DNA from: Brachybacterium faecium DSM 4810
GTDB taxonomy: Bacteria; Actinomycetota; Actinomycetes; Actinomycetales; Dermabacteraceae
Reading direction: 5' to 3'
DNA length: 64,000 bases
NCBI GenBank assembly: GCA_000023405.1
Contig: CP001643.1
Coordinates: 248,001 to 312,000, forward strand
The position numbers and the translations under genes are program-made. The notes under the pieces were generated by a model, which was not told where the DNA came from, made no database searches, and was given only the letters and a program-made list of their open reading frames with translations. Below, in pieces: positions 16,253-24,784 of this stretch (its first letter is position 1; each line of letters begins with the position of its first letter).

Positions 16253-18035
16253 CGGATGACCGTGGCGTCGTGGAGGGCGGGAGGCCGGCCGCGGGCCGCT
16301 GCTCGCTCGCCCGCTCCAGCTCCTCGGCCGCCCGCTCCCGCTCCACGTGCGAGCGGGCGTGCTCGAGGGCGCTGGCGAAGTCCACGAACAGATGCTTGTG
16401 GTGACGCAGGGCCGCGAGCACCCCGACCTGCCGGAACAGGACGCTGTGGCTGTCCTGCACCCCCTTAATCAGCACGGTGATGCCGCGCCGCTCCAGGCCC
16501 CGCACGATCTGCGCGAGCACCTGCGCGCCGGTGGCGTCGACCCGCTCGAGCCGGGCCAGGCGCAGGATCACCACCGAGACCGAGCCCACCTCCATCACCG
16601 TCTCGAACACCCGCTCGGAGGAGACGAAGAACAGCGGGCCCTGGAAGCGCACCGCCACGATCGAGGTGTCCAGCGGGCTGGGCTCCTCGGCGCGGATCGG
16701 CTCGAGGGCCACGCCCGTGGTGCGGGCCGCGCCGCGCAGGGCCACGACCGCCGCGAGCGCCACCCCGATGAGCACCGCGATGATGAGGTCGAAGGAGACC
16801 GTCACCAGCGCCGTGATCGTGAAGATCCACGCGTCGGAGCGGGTCGAGGTGAGGATCGAGCGCACCGTGGCCAGGCGCACCATCCGCACGGCCGTCATGA
16901 ACAGCACACCGGCCAGCGCGGCGAGCGGGATCATCCCCACCGGCCCCGAGGCGACGTACACCACCGCCAGCAGCACCAGCGCGTGCACGATCGAGGCGGC
17001 ACGGGTGCGCGCCCCGGCGCGCAGGGAGACGGAGGTGCGGGCGATCGCGCCGGTGGCCGGCATGCCGCCGAACAGGGAGGCGCCGACCGAGGCGACGCCC
17101 TGGCCCACCAGCTCGCGGTCGGGATCGAAGGCACCCGTCTCCGCCATCGAACCTGCCACGCGGGCCGAGAGCAGGGACTCGATCGCCGCCAGCGCCGCGA
17201 CGGTCGCCGCGGCCGGCAGCAGCACGCCCAGCAGCTCCGGGTCGATGCTCGGCACCGAGGGGGCGGGCAGCGAGGCGGGGATCGCGCCGATCGTGGCCAG
17301 CGGTCCCGGCAGCAGCGCGGCGAGGACGGCCACCACGGCGATGCCGATCAGGGAGCCGGGGATCGAGGGATGGATCCGCGGGGCGATGACCATGCAGGCG
17401 GCCACGATCGCGACCGCGCCGAGTGCCCACAGCAGGTAGGTCGCATCGGCGGTCGTGAGCGACTGCACCGCCGCGACCAGCGCGTTCGAGCTCAGCTCCC
17501 CGGGTACGGCCGGATCCGAGGAGGTGATCAGCGGGATCTGCTGCATGAAGATGATGCATGCGATGCCGAGCGTGAACCCCTCGATCACCGGCCAGGGGAT
17601 GATCGAGACCACCTTGCCCAGGCGCAGCAGGCCGGTCGCCATCACGAGCAGACCCGCCAGCAGGGTCACGGCCGCGATCGCGCCGGCGCCGTAGTTGGCG
17701 ACGATCGGGACCAGCACCACCACCATGGCGCCCGTCGGCCCCGAGACCTGCACGTTCGAGCCGCCGAACACGGCGGCGAGCAGACCGGCGACGATCGCGG
17801 TGATCAGGCCCTGCTCGGCGGTCAGCCCGGAGCTCACACCGAACCCGAGCGCGAGGGGCAGGGCGACGATGCCGACGGTCACGCCGGCGATGAGGTCCTT
17901 CCGCCAGGTCTTCGGCAGCAGGCGGTAGTCCTCGCGGGCGGGCCACAGATCGCGGGAGCGCACGAGCGCGGCGCGCATGCGCTGGGGGATGGTCGGGGCC
18001 GCGGCCTCGCGCTGCGATGCGGGCGGGACGTTCAC
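16221..18035 (-). CDS. SulP family anion transporter with STAS domain
   Basis: 604 aa from a GTG start. Residues about 35-430 form the SulP membrane domain (LIAGVTVGIVALPLALGFG; VFGGSNVQVSGPTGAMVVVL; LFGGMPATGAIARTSVSLRAG), and residues about 445-555 form a C-terminal STAS domain (VILRLARLERVDATGAQVL). SulP proteins import sulfate, bicarbonate or other anions; the specificity is not readable. The start codon overlaps the arsR stop in GTGA, so regulator and transporter form one operon. The C-terminal tail is low-complexity and ends in the family B palindrome. Confidence 0.95.
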   Translation of the reverse strand: MNVPPASQREAAAPTIPQRMRAALVRSRDLWPAREDYRLLPKTWRKDLIAGVTVGIVALPLALGFGVSSGLTAEQGLITAIVAGLLAAVFGGSNVQVSGPTGAMVVVLVPIVANYGAGAIAAVTLLAGLLVMATGLLRLGKVVSIIPWPVIEGFTLGIACIIFMQQIPLITSSDPAVPGELSSNALVAAVQSLTTADATYLLWALGAVAIVAACMVIAPRIHPSIPGSLIGIAVVAVLAALLPGPLATIGAIPASLPAPSVPSIDPELLGVLLPAAATVAALAAIESLLSARVAGSMAETGAFDPDRELVGQGVASVGASLFGGMPATGAIARTSVSLRAGARTRAASIVHALVLLAVVYVASGPVGMIPLAALAGVLFMTAVRMVRLATVRSILTSTRSDAWIFTITALVTVSFDLIIAVLIGVALAAVVALRGAARTTGVALEPIRAEEPSPLDTSIVAVRFQGPLFFVSSERVFETVMEVGSVSVVILRLARLERVDATGAQVLAQIVRGLERRGITVLIKGVQDSHSVLFRQVGVLAALRHHKHLFVDFASALEHARSHVERERAAEELERASEQRPAAGLPPSTTPRSSGGSQPAHAPE

Positions 18036-18400
18036 AGCTGCACCCCCCGGATCTCCGGCAGGCTCTGCGCGGCGCTGAGCCGATCGCGGTCCTCGCTGAG
18101 CATGGTGAGCAGCAGCGCGCGGGCCACGGCCAGCAGCTCGCCGATGCGCGGATCGGCCAGGCGGTAGTACACGTGGCTGGCCCGGCGCTCGGAGCTCACC
18201 AGGCGGTGGCGGCGCAGCACGGCCAGGTGCTGGGAGAGGTGCGAGGCCTCGAGCTCGGTATCGGCCTGGAGCGCGGCGACGCTGACCTCCTCGGCATCGA
18301 CGAGGAGCTCGAGGATGCGGATGCGGTACGGGTGGGCGAGACCCTTGAAGAGGTTCGCCTTCACCTCGTAGAGGGGACGCTGATGCTGGGATAGTGGCAT
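18032..18400 (-). CDS. ArsR family transcriptional regulator
   Basis: 122 aa, winged helix protein: KGLAHPYRIRILELLVDAEE, recognition helix ELEASHLSQHLAVLRRHRLV, wing SERRASHVYYRLADP. The protein contains no Cys at all, and the alpha-3 metal motif ELCVC of SmtB/ArsR is replaced by EEVSVAAL, so it is not a classical thiolate metal sensor. It is co-transcribed with and translationally coupled to the SulP transporter, presumably as a repressor of this operon. A palindrome covering its own start codon is the likely operator. Confidence 0.93.
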   Translation of the reverse strand: MPLSQHQRPLYEVKANLFKGLAHPYRIRILELLVDAEEVSVAALQADTELEASHLSQHLAVLRRHRLVSSERRASHVYYRLADPRIGELLAVARALLLTMLSEDRDRLSAAQSLPEIRGVQL

Positions 18401-18414
18401 GATGAAAACATCAT
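18399..18414. promoter_or_regulatory. likely ArsR operator at the arsR start codon
   Basis: ATGATGAAAACATCAT: 6-bp arms around AAAA, overlapping the first bases of arsR (start codon 18400-18398). The position would block transcription initiation or elongation of the arsR-sulP operon. Autoregulation through this site is an inference from its position and from the habits of the family. Confidence 0.5.
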
Positions 18415-18520
18415 ATCGCGGATCTGCGCAGGTCGCACGTGATGGTGACCAGGATGATGAACTCCTGGGAGGTGGGCATCGCCCGGTGCGGCGACCCGCG
18501 CGGTGTTCCGCGTTCGACGG

Positions 18521-19006
18521 TCAGGAGTGCCGGTCAGCCTTCCGGGTGGGCGTGACGTCGCCGGACAGGAACGACAGGCCGATCATCACGAGCGCGATCG
18601 CGAAGTACGCCCACTCGTCCGCGGTGTTCAGCGGCAGGAAGTTCGAGTACGAGCCCCGGTCGACGAGCAGGCCGAAGAGCCACAGCACCGCGGCGAGTCC
18701 GCCGCCGAGCCGCAGGTACCGCCGCGCCGAGTACGAGAATCTCGACTGCGCGATGCCGACCACGCCGTACAGCAGGTGGACGACGTTGTGCAGCACGGAC
18801 ACCTGGAAGATGCCCAGCACCATCGCCCCGGAGCCGTAGCCCATCTCGATGGTGTTCAGGTGCGCCGTCACGGTGGGCACGAATCCGGCGAAGCCGATCG
18901 CGAGGAAGAATATCCCGCACACGATCGCCGCCCATCTCACGGGTGCGCGTGCGGGGTCGTCGTATGCCCGGGTCAGGGGTGGGTCGACGGGGCCGTCGAT
19001 GAACAT
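18521..19006 (-). CDS. DUF4383 domain membrane protein
   Basis: 161 aa from the ATG at 19006, preceded by AAGGGAACGAC. Four membrane segments are visible: WAAIVCGIFFLAIGFAGFVP, VSVLHNVVHLLYGVVGIAQ, LRLGGGLAAVLWLFGLLVD and WAYFAIALVMIGLSFLSG. The HNVVHLLYGVVGI segment is the hallmark of DUF4383, an actinobacterial membrane family of unknown function. It stands alone. The 295-bp region 19007-19301 upstream contains no recognisable gene or site. Confidence 0.85.
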   Translation of the reverse strand: MFIDGPVDPPLTRAYDDPARAPVRWAAIVCGIFFLAIGFAGFVPTVTAHLNTIEMGYGSGAMVLGIFQVSVLHNVVHLLYGVVGIAQSRFSYSARRYLRLGGGLAAVLWLFGLLVDRGSYSNFLPLNTADEWAYFAIALVMIGLSFLSGDVTPTRKADRHS

Positions 19007-19301
19007 GTCGTTCCCTTCCTTCGTCTGCTCCGTGCAGGAGCTCCGACGGGTCGGCCGGCGTGGTGATCGCACCGACCGCACGGCTGGGAAGCGGGTTTCC
19101 CGCTCGACGCTGTGGATTTCAGAATACGCCTGTGTCGAACCGCGGGGAAGGGGCCGACGGGGCGGAGGCGCGGCCCCATCCCGTGCCTCGGGAACAGCGG
19201 GCGGGCCGACGCGTGAAAGCGGTCGCGCCCCTGGTCACCGCGCCGTTGGAACCCTGGGCGATGGTGTCGTGTCCGCGACGGGCAGTGCCTACGATGGGCG
19301 C

Positions 19302-19796
19302 ATGACGAAAAGATGGGGGAATGACGATCACGGCCCGGGCGGGGACCCGTCCTGGCTGGGTGGGAAGGACCGCGGCCTCGGGGGACCGACCGGTGCGGCC
19401 GACGGGGGTGGCTGGTCCAGTGATTTCTCGGCCGGCACCACCTCCGGCTCTCCGCGGCCGGATCCCGACTTCTCGGTGCCGCAGGAGCCGCGGGACGCCG
19501 AGACGATGGCGCCGCGCTTCGGCAGGATCACCGGGGACGAGGCCATCCCCGCCGAGCACGAGGAACAGCCTCAGTGGAGGTCGGAGTTCGAATCGGCGAC
19601 CGGGATCAGCGGGAAGCGGGGCAGATCGCTGCTCTCCCAGCTGCTCGGGGTGCTCGGCTCGGGCGTCGGCCTCCTCATCTTCGCGGTGATCTTCTTCCGC
19701 TTCCTCGACGTCACCTTCTGGTGGGCGTTCCTGCTCATCGGATACCCGCTGCTCAGCCGCGGGGCCCGGGCCCTCCGCAAGCACCTGGACGAGTGA
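19302..19796 (+). CDS. hypothetical protein with C-terminal membrane region
   Basis: 164 aa. The first 110 residues are hydrophilic, Gly/Asp/Pro-rich and probably disordered (MTKRWGNDDHGPGGDPSWLG). The end holds two membrane segments (LLGVLGSGVGLLIFAVIFFR and VTFWWAFLLIGYPLLSRG). I recognise no family. It is convergent with the DUF2087 gene, 40 bp apart. It is probably a real gene given codon bias and the clean ATG, but its function is unknown. Confidence 0.7.
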   Translation: MTKRWGNDDHGPGGDPSWLGGKDRGLGGPTGAADGGGWSSDFSAGTTSGSPRPDPDFSVPQEPRDAETMAPRFGRITGDEAIPAEHEEQPQWRSEFESATGISGKRGRSLLSQLLGVLGSGVGLLIFAVIFFRFLDVTFWWAFLLIGYPLLSRGARALRKHLDE

Positions 19797-19836
19797 CAGC
19801 CCGCAGTCATCGGGCCCGCTGCACCGCCCCGGCCCG

Positions 19837-20328
19837 TCAGGCGGGCGGGGCGAGACGGTAGGAGGCGCCGTCGGCGGAGCGGGTCAGCACCCTGGCATCC
19901 ACGGCGTCCCGCCGCACCAGCGCGACATCGGCGGCGAACATCGCGATCGCGGCGTTCAGCTCCCCCTCGGTGAGCACCCGGTCGGCACCCACCCGCTCGA
20001 AGACGATCCGCACGATGCGAGCGCTGACCTCTCGGGAGTCCTCGGTCTTCACCGGGATCCCGTCCAGCCGCCCCACCTCGAGAATCGCCTCCGAGGAGCG
20101 CATCACCCCGAGCACCTCGGTGATCTCCCGCAGCGCCGCGGCGTCCACCTCGCCGTCGGGTCCCAACCAGTCGATCCGCGACAGCGGCTCGTGCACGTCC
20201 GGACGCTCGGGCGCACCGTCGCCGGCCAGAATGCGGCCGAGCGGTGCCCGCAGCTTCGAGGCGGAGAGCATCGCGAAGAACATCCGGGCGCGGCCCAGCG
20301 GGCTCGCCAGATCACGCGGGGAGGGCAT
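19837..20328 (-). CDS. DUF2087 domain protein
   Basis: 163 aa from the ATG at 20328. The C-terminal half matches the DUF2087 pattern, a small winged-helix-like region: VLTEGELNAAIAMFAADVALVRRD followed by VDARVLTRSADGASYRLAPP. The N-terminal part (residues 1-75) looks like a helical DNA-binding-type region (MFFAMLSASKLRAPLGRIL; AALREITEVLGV). A transcriptional role is common for DUF2087 proteins, but no target is apparent here. It is divergent from the aldo/keto reductase gene. Confidence 0.78.
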   Translation of the reverse strand: MPSPRDLASPLGRARMFFAMLSASKLRAPLGRILAGDGAPERPDVHEPLSRIDWLGPDGEVDAAALREITEVLGVMRSSEAILEVGRLDGIPVKTEDSREVSARIVRIVFERVGADRVLTEGELNAAIAMFAADVALVRRDAVDARVLTRSADGASYRLAPPA

Positions 20329-20483
20329 GGTCGTGCCTGCTTTCGTGGTCGGGGTCGACGACCAGGATGGCACGGGCCGCAGCACGAGGGGTGGACTGGC
20401 AGGCCCTCCCTGCGCGTGAGCGGCGGTGCGAGCATGGGGCCGTCCGGGCGGATCGGCCCGGGAACCCGGTGAAGGAGAATGCG

Positions 20484-21494
20484 ATGGAGTACGTGAAGCT
20501 GGGCAGCAGCGGACTGGACGTCTCGCGCCTGTGCCTGGGCGCCATGGGGTTCGGGGACCGCGAGAGGTGGATCCACCAGTGGGTGCTGGACGAGGACGCC
20601 TCGCGGCCCGTCATCAAGCACGCCCTGGACTCGGGCATCACCTTCTTCGACACCGCGAACGTGTACTCCCTGGGCCGCAGCGAGGAGATCCTCGGCAAGG
20701 CGCTGGTCGACTACGCGCGGCGCGACGAGATCGTGCTGGCCACCAAGGTGCACGGCCGCATGCACGACGGCCCCAACGGCCAGGGCCTGTCCCGCAAGGC
20801 GATCCTCAGCGAGGTCGAGAACAGCCTGCGCCGCCTCGGCACCGACTACATCGACCTCTACATCATCCACCGCTGGGACTACTCCGTCCCGATCGAGGAG
20901 ACGATGCGGGCGCTGGATGACCTGGTCCGCTCGGGCAAGGTCCGCTACATCGGGGCCTCGGCGATGTTCTCCTGGCAGTTCCTGCAGGCCCAGCACGTGG
21001 CCGAGGTGAACGGGTGGACGAAGTTCATCTCGATGCAGAACCACTACAACCTCCTGTACCGCGAGGAGGAGCGCGAGATGATGCCGCTGCTGCGCGAGCT
21101 CGGCGTCGCCTCGACCCCGTACAGCCCGCTCGCCGCCGGGCGGCTCACCCGCGACTGGGATGCGCAGACCGAACGGGCCCGCACCGACGAGACCGCGAAG
21201 TCGAAGTACGACACCACCGAGGCCACCGACCGGCAGATCGTCGAACAGGTGGCGCGCATCGCCGAGCAGCGCGGTGTGGAGCGGGTGCACGTGGCGCTGG
21301 CCTGGCTGCTCGCGAAGCAGCCGGTCGCCGCCCCGATCATCGGCGCGACGAAGACGGGCCACCTCGATGCCGCGCTCGGCGCCCTGGATCTCGCGCTGAG
21401 CGACGAGGAGCTCGCGGCGCTCGAGGCCCCCTACGTGCCGCACCGGGTGGTCGGCGCGCTCGGCCCGGGGGAGTCCACCGTGCCGCGTCGCTGA
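20484..21494 (+). CDS. aldo/keto reductase
   Basis: 336 aa with GAAGGAG upstream of the ATG. (beta/alpha)8 AKR fold: MEYVKLGSSGLDVSRLCLG, the catalytic Asp and Tyr in FFDTANVYSLGRSEEILGK, Lys in VLATKVHG, and His in DLYIIHRWD. NADPH-site residues near the end are in PIIGATKTGHLD. It belongs to the YajO/PhdR-like AKR subgroup; the physiological substrate is unknown. The long distance to downstream genes on the other strand makes it monocistronic. Confidence 0.93.
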   Translation: MEYVKLGSSGLDVSRLCLGAMGFGDRERWIHQWVLDEDASRPVIKHALDSGITFFDTANVYSLGRSEEILGKALVDYARRDEIVLATKVHGRMHDGPNGQGLSRKAILSEVENSLRRLGTDYIDLYIIHRWDYSVPIEETMRALDDLVRSGKVRYIGASAMFSWQFLQAQHVAEVNGWTKFISMQNHYNLLYREEEREMMPLLRELGVASTPYSPLAAGRLTRDWDAQTERARTDETAKSKYDTTEATDRQIVEQVARIAEQRGVERVHVALAWLLAKQPVAAPIIGATKTGHLDAALGALDLALSDEELAALEAPYVPHRVVGALGPGESTVPRR

Positions 21495-21498
21495 CCGC

Positions 21499-22020
21499 TC
21501 AGCCGGCACCGCCGTCCCGTCGGCGCCACAGCAGTGCGGCGCCGACGGCCCCGACCATTCCCGCCAGCAGGTCCGTCACGGTGTCCAGCGCCGCGACGTG
21601 CACCGTCGGGTCCACCCAGTGATGGTCTGCGAGCTCCAGCAGCTCCCAGGTCGCCGCGAGCAGCAGGCCGGCGATGATGATCCGGGGCATCGTCGGCGCG
21701 GAGGCGGAGAGCACGTGGACCGCGAGCACGGCCAGCAGACCGGTGAGCACCGCGTGCACCGGCTTGTCCCAGCCGGGGAGCCTCTCGTACAGCAGCAGGA
21801 ACGAGCTGACGGCGGCGACCAGGCACGCCAGCGAGGTCGCGATCTCCCACCCCCAGGGCAGGCGGGACCGCCACGCCACCACCCGCGCGAGCGCGTCCAG
21901 CATCGACACCGCCACCTCCACCCACATGCCCGCGAGGGCGAAGCCGGCCGCCATCGCCAGGCCGGACCAGCGCACCAGCAGCCGGGCGAGGCCGGGGAGG
22001 ACCCCTCCGGTGCGACTCAT
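21499..22020 (-). CDS. integral membrane protein, possibly DUF2238/YjdF-like
   Basis: 173 aa with about five membrane segments. Conserved-looking polar positions are ERLPGWDKPVHAVL, ATWELLELADHH and HVAALDTVTDLLAG, an arrangement that recalls the YjdF/DUF2238 membrane proteins. The assignment is tentative. The chosen ATG at 22020 lies 14 bp after the stop of the glycosyltransferase gene on the same strand; an in-frame ATG at 22062 would overlap it. They are likely co-transcribed. Confidence 0.75.
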   Translation of the reverse strand: MSRTGGVLPGLARLLVRWSGLAMAAGFALAGMWVEVAVSMLDALARVVAWRSRLPWGWEIATSLACLVAAVSSFLLLYERLPGWDKPVHAVLTGLLAVLAVHVLSASAPTMPRIIIAGLLLAATWELLELADHHWVDPTVHVAALDTVTDLLAGMVGAVGAALLWRRRDGGAG

Positions 22021-22033
22021 CGCTCGCGCCCCG

Positions 22034-22819
22034 TCATCCGTCGTGCTCCCGGTGCCCTGCACCGAGCCCGGAGGCGGCCGCGCACCGCGCCCGCCAGCGC
22101 TCCCACGGCCGTTCCCGCCGCCAGTTCCGCCGGAGGGTGTATGCCGCGCGGCGCCAGCGCAGCAGCTGGCCGCGGTCCAGGCGCAGGGCGCGCGGGGACA
22201 TGCTCACGCCCACCGCGCGGCGCACCCGCACCCGCTCGCCGGGACGCACCTGGAACGAGAGATCCATGTCGTCGTGCACGTCCGGGCTGCGTGAGGCCGT
22301 CGTGCGGGCCTCGCGCCACCACCTGCGCGGCATCGACATCGTGGTGCCGAAGGTGGGCGCGTGCGCGAGGGCGGCAGCGGTCAGCAGCAGGTATCCGCCG
22401 ACGTACACGGCGGAGACGAGTCCCGACCACGGCCGGGGGAGGCGGAACCAGCCCGGGCCGGTGACGAGCACCGTGCCTGCCGCGCCGTGGGCGTGCGCGT
22501 GCTGATGCGCCGCGAGCCATCCGGGCGACGGCCGGCTGTCCGCATCGCAGCGCACGATGAGGTCCCCTCGCGCGGCGTCGTACCCCGCTGCGGCCGCGCC
22601 GGCGATGCCGGGGACGGGATGCTCGAGCACGGTGCAGCCGGCGGCGCGGGCCAGCTCCGCGCTCCCATCGCTCGAGCCGTTGTCCACGACGATCACCTCG
22701 AGCGCCGGTCGCGTCTGCTGCGCGAGGGCCTGGAGGAGGCCGCGCAGCTCCGGCGCGTCATCGCGCACGGGCACCACGACCGAACAGGTCAGGGGAGGGC
22801 GCGCCGGGGTGGTCTCCAC
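22034..22819 (-). CDS. glycosyltransferase family 2 protein
   Basis: 261 aa. GT-A fold family 2 motifs: CSVVVPVRDDAPELRGLLQA, VIVVDNGSSDGSAELARAA, and the metal-binding DAD in IVRCDADSRPSPGWLAAH. An acceptor-side ED-like motif appears as DVHDDMDLSFQVRPGERV. A single hydrophobic stretch (VYVGGYLLLTAAALAH) may associate with the membrane. It probably transfers a sugar from a nucleotide donor to an envelope glycan or lipid; the specificity is not evident. Upstream of the small membrane protein gene. Confidence 0.88.
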   Translation of the reverse strand: METTPARPPLTCSVVVPVRDDAPELRGLLQALAQQTRPALEVIVVDNGSSDGSAELARAAGCTVLEHPVPGIAGAAAAGYDAARGDLIVRCDADSRPSPGWLAAHQHAHAHGAAGTVLVTGPGWFRLPRPWSGLVSAVYVGGYLLLTAAALAHAPTFGTTMSMPRRWWREARTTASRSPDVHDDMDLSFQVRPGERVRVRRAVGVSMSPRALRLDRGQLLRWRRAAYTLRRNWRRERPWERWRARCAAASGLGAGHREHDG

Positions 22820-22867
22820 ACCCGCTGACGCTACCCAACCCGGCGCCCGGACGAGACCGGCACCGGG

Positions 22868-24358
22868 TCAGCGACGCCGGGCGCGCAGCAGGTGCCGGGT
22901 CGAATGGGCGAGGAAGGAGCCGTCGCGGCGGATGATCCGGTCCATCGCCAGCAGCTCGTCCCGGTAGCGGTCCACGTCGAAATCCGGCACCCACCACACG
23001 CACTTGCGCAGGATCCACACCACAGCGCCCACGTCGAAGAACTCCATCCGCAGCCGCGCGGTGCGCAGCTCCGTGATCTCGAGCCCCGCGGCACGGGCCG
23101 CGGCGGTCTCGTCCTCGGGGTGGCGGCTGCGGCGCTGCGCCGCCGTGGTGGGGCCGACGAAATGCTCGATCAGCGCGAAGGCCGAGGACGGGCCGACGTG
23201 CTGGCCCAGGTACTGCCCGCCCGGGGCCAGCACGCGGGCGATCTCCGGCCAGTCCGGCGCCACCGGGTGGCGGGAGGTGACCAGGTCCGCGGCACCGTCC
23301 GGCAGGGGGATCGGGTCTCCGGGCGCCGTCTCGTGGACGCGCACCCCGCGCGGCCCCAGCAGCTCGCGCGCCCGGTCCGCATTCGGCGCCCACGCCTCGG
23401 TGACATGCTGCTGCACCGCCAGGCGCGGGCACTGCCCGAGCACCTCCCCGCCGCCGGTGCCGAGATCGACCGCGACCTCCGCCTGCGCCACCGCCTCGGC
23501 GAGCAGGGCCGAGTATCCCCACGGCGGACGCTCCTCGGTGGCACGGCCGTCGAGGTGTGCGAAGCCCCAGCCGTCCACGCTCGCCGCGGCGGCCTCGGCG
23601 ATGAGCTCCTCGGCGGCGCGGGCGTCGGCCGCAGGCTCGTCGGCGATGGGCCGCCGCCCATCCCGTCGCGGGCTCGTCGAGGCCTGTCGGGCGTCGGCCT
23701 CGCGCACGGCCCGCGCCATCGCCTCGCGTTCTGCGACGGGCCAGGGGCCGGAGTCGGCCAGCGGGATCTCGGTGAGGTGGCGCCGCGCCTCGGCGGGGAT
23801 GGTGGTGACGAAGCGCGCCGGCTCCTGCGCGGCCAGGGCGTACAGGTGCGGGCCGTCCGCGTAGTACGGGTCGATCAGCACCAGGTGCCCGTCGGCCGCG
23901 CGCATGATGTTCGACGGGTTCGTGTCCAGCGGACCGCACCACGCCAGCTCGCGCAGAGCCACGTCATGCACCCGACGCACCACGGCCGCGAGCGCGGAGA
24001 GCGCGGGGACGGGCCGCGCGAGCCGCTCCAGGAACTCGGCCGCAGCCGCCTCCGGGACCTCCTCCAGACGCTCCATGACCTGCAGGTCCGCGCCGCCTGC
24101 GAGCCGGTGGTGGGCCAGCAGGCGGGGGACGAGCTCGGTGCCGGCGGCCTCGCGGTACAGCCGCGCGGTGTACGGGCCGACGGGGTCGAAGGGGCTGATC
24201 CGCGCCACCACGTCACCGCCGGGCGAGGCGAGCGCGAACGCCCAGTCCCCGGCGCCGCAGGGCGTCCACCCGGCAGCGCGCAGGTGCGCCTCGACCTCGC
24301 GGTACGTGGTGGACGGGCCGACGCTCGCCAGGGCGTCGGGAAGCGAGGGAACCGGCAT
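22868..24358 (-). CDS. kinase-like domain fused to SAM-dependent methyltransferase
   Basis: 496 aa. Residues 1-220 resemble the aminoglycoside phosphotransferase/kinase-like fold: catalytic-loop-like CGPLDTNPSNIM (Asp145, Asn150) and LVLIDPYYADG (Asp163), with the usual HGD replaced by GPLD. Residues 245-496 form a class I methyltransferase: WGFAHLDGRATEERPPWGYS, motif I VAVDLGTGGGEVLG (about 296-308) and LPDGAADLVTSRHPVAPDW. The frame is continuous across a basic linker (222-245). The start at 24358 was chosen because extension upstream would run into repeat sequence. Both domains look intact; joint function unknown. Confidence 0.82.
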   Translation of the reverse strand: MPVPSLPDALASVGPSTTYREVEAHLRAAGWTPCGAGDWAFALASPGGDVVARISPFDPVGPYTARLYREAAGTELVPRLLAHHRLAGGADLQVMERLEEVPEAAAAEFLERLARPVPALSALAAVVRRVHDVALRELAWCGPLDTNPSNIMRAADGHLVLIDPYYADGPHLYALAAQEPARFVTTIPAEARRHLTEIPLADSGPWPVAEREAMARAVREADARQASTSPRRDGRRPIADEPAADARAAEELIAEAAAASVDGWGFAHLDGRATEERPPWGYSALLAEAVAQAEVAVDLGTGGGEVLGQCPRLAVQQHVTEAWAPNADRARELLGPRGVRVHETAPGDPIPLPDGAADLVTSRHPVAPDWPEIARVLAPGGQYLGQHVGPSSAFALIEHFVGPTTAAQRRSRHPEDETAAARAAGLEITELRTARLRMEFFDVGAVVWILRKCVWWVPDFDVDRYRDELLAMDRIIRRDGSFLAHSTRHLLRARRR

Positions 24359-24361
24359 GAC

Positions 24362-24473
24362 CGGGACCCTACGCGGGCACCCCCGCCCCCGCCACGCGAT
24401 ATCCGCCCGCCCCGCACCCCGCCCCTGGCGCTCGGGATCCGCCGGCCCGCCCGCACCCCTGGCGCTCGGGATC
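24362..24473. repeat. flank of family A repeat, shared with 31211-31285
   Basis: GC-rich stretch whose order of words (CCTACGCGGGCACCC, CCCCCGCCACGC, CCCCGCCC, TGGCGCTCGGG) reappears at 31211-31285 beside copy 4. An 18-bp word CCCCTGGCGCTCGGGATC occurs twice, at 24422 and 24456, a 34-bp tandem unit. The gene-free region 24359-24784 otherwise contains copy 2 of the palindrome and the nuclease promoter region, which is AT-richer. Confidence 0.6.
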
Positions 24474-24532
24474 GCAATTGTGCGCTGTGCACCGGTGAAG
24501 GCGCCGGTTACCGGATCCAGGCGCACAACTGC
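24474..24532. repeat. family A palindromic repeat, copy 2
   Basis: Same 25-9-25 geometry as copy 1, with 18 of 25 arm positions pairing. The left arm begins GCAATTGTGCGCTGTGCACC and the right arm ends GGCGCACAACTGC. It lies between the kinase-methyltransferase gene and the nuclease gene, which are divergent. Confidence 0.8.
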
Positions 24533-24784
24533 GGGGAGCAGTCGAGTCGATGGGCGCCAGCGCCCGCGTCTCAGACCGCACTCGCGCTCGGAAAGCCGGA
24601 AAGTCGCTGCTGGCCATGACGAGAAGCATCGGGCGGCCCCCGCGCCGCATCACCTGTGGGCGGTGTTTCGCGAGATCCGAGTATGAGGTCGGATACATGG
24701 GACGAAACGTGTCTCGAAGCGAGAGGTCATGGGTGATGATTCGAGCATCTGAGGTGAGCTATCGAGTCGAGGTGCACAGTGGTC

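Noticed and set aside
18365-18400. ArsR N-terminus (MPLSQHQRP) derived from the family B palindrome
   Set aside because: The resemblance to translations of the palindrome (SQH words) is only a few codons and the DNA does not form the palindrome.
19588-19604. GTTCGAATC word resembling a tRNA T-loop
   Set aside because: It lies inside the coding sequence at 19302-19796 and no acceptor or anticodon stems can be drawn around it.
24359-24526. N-terminal extension of the kinase-methyltransferase fusion
   Set aside because: The in-frame extension would be encoded by the palindrome and its flank, and the kinase-like homology starts after the ATG at 24358.
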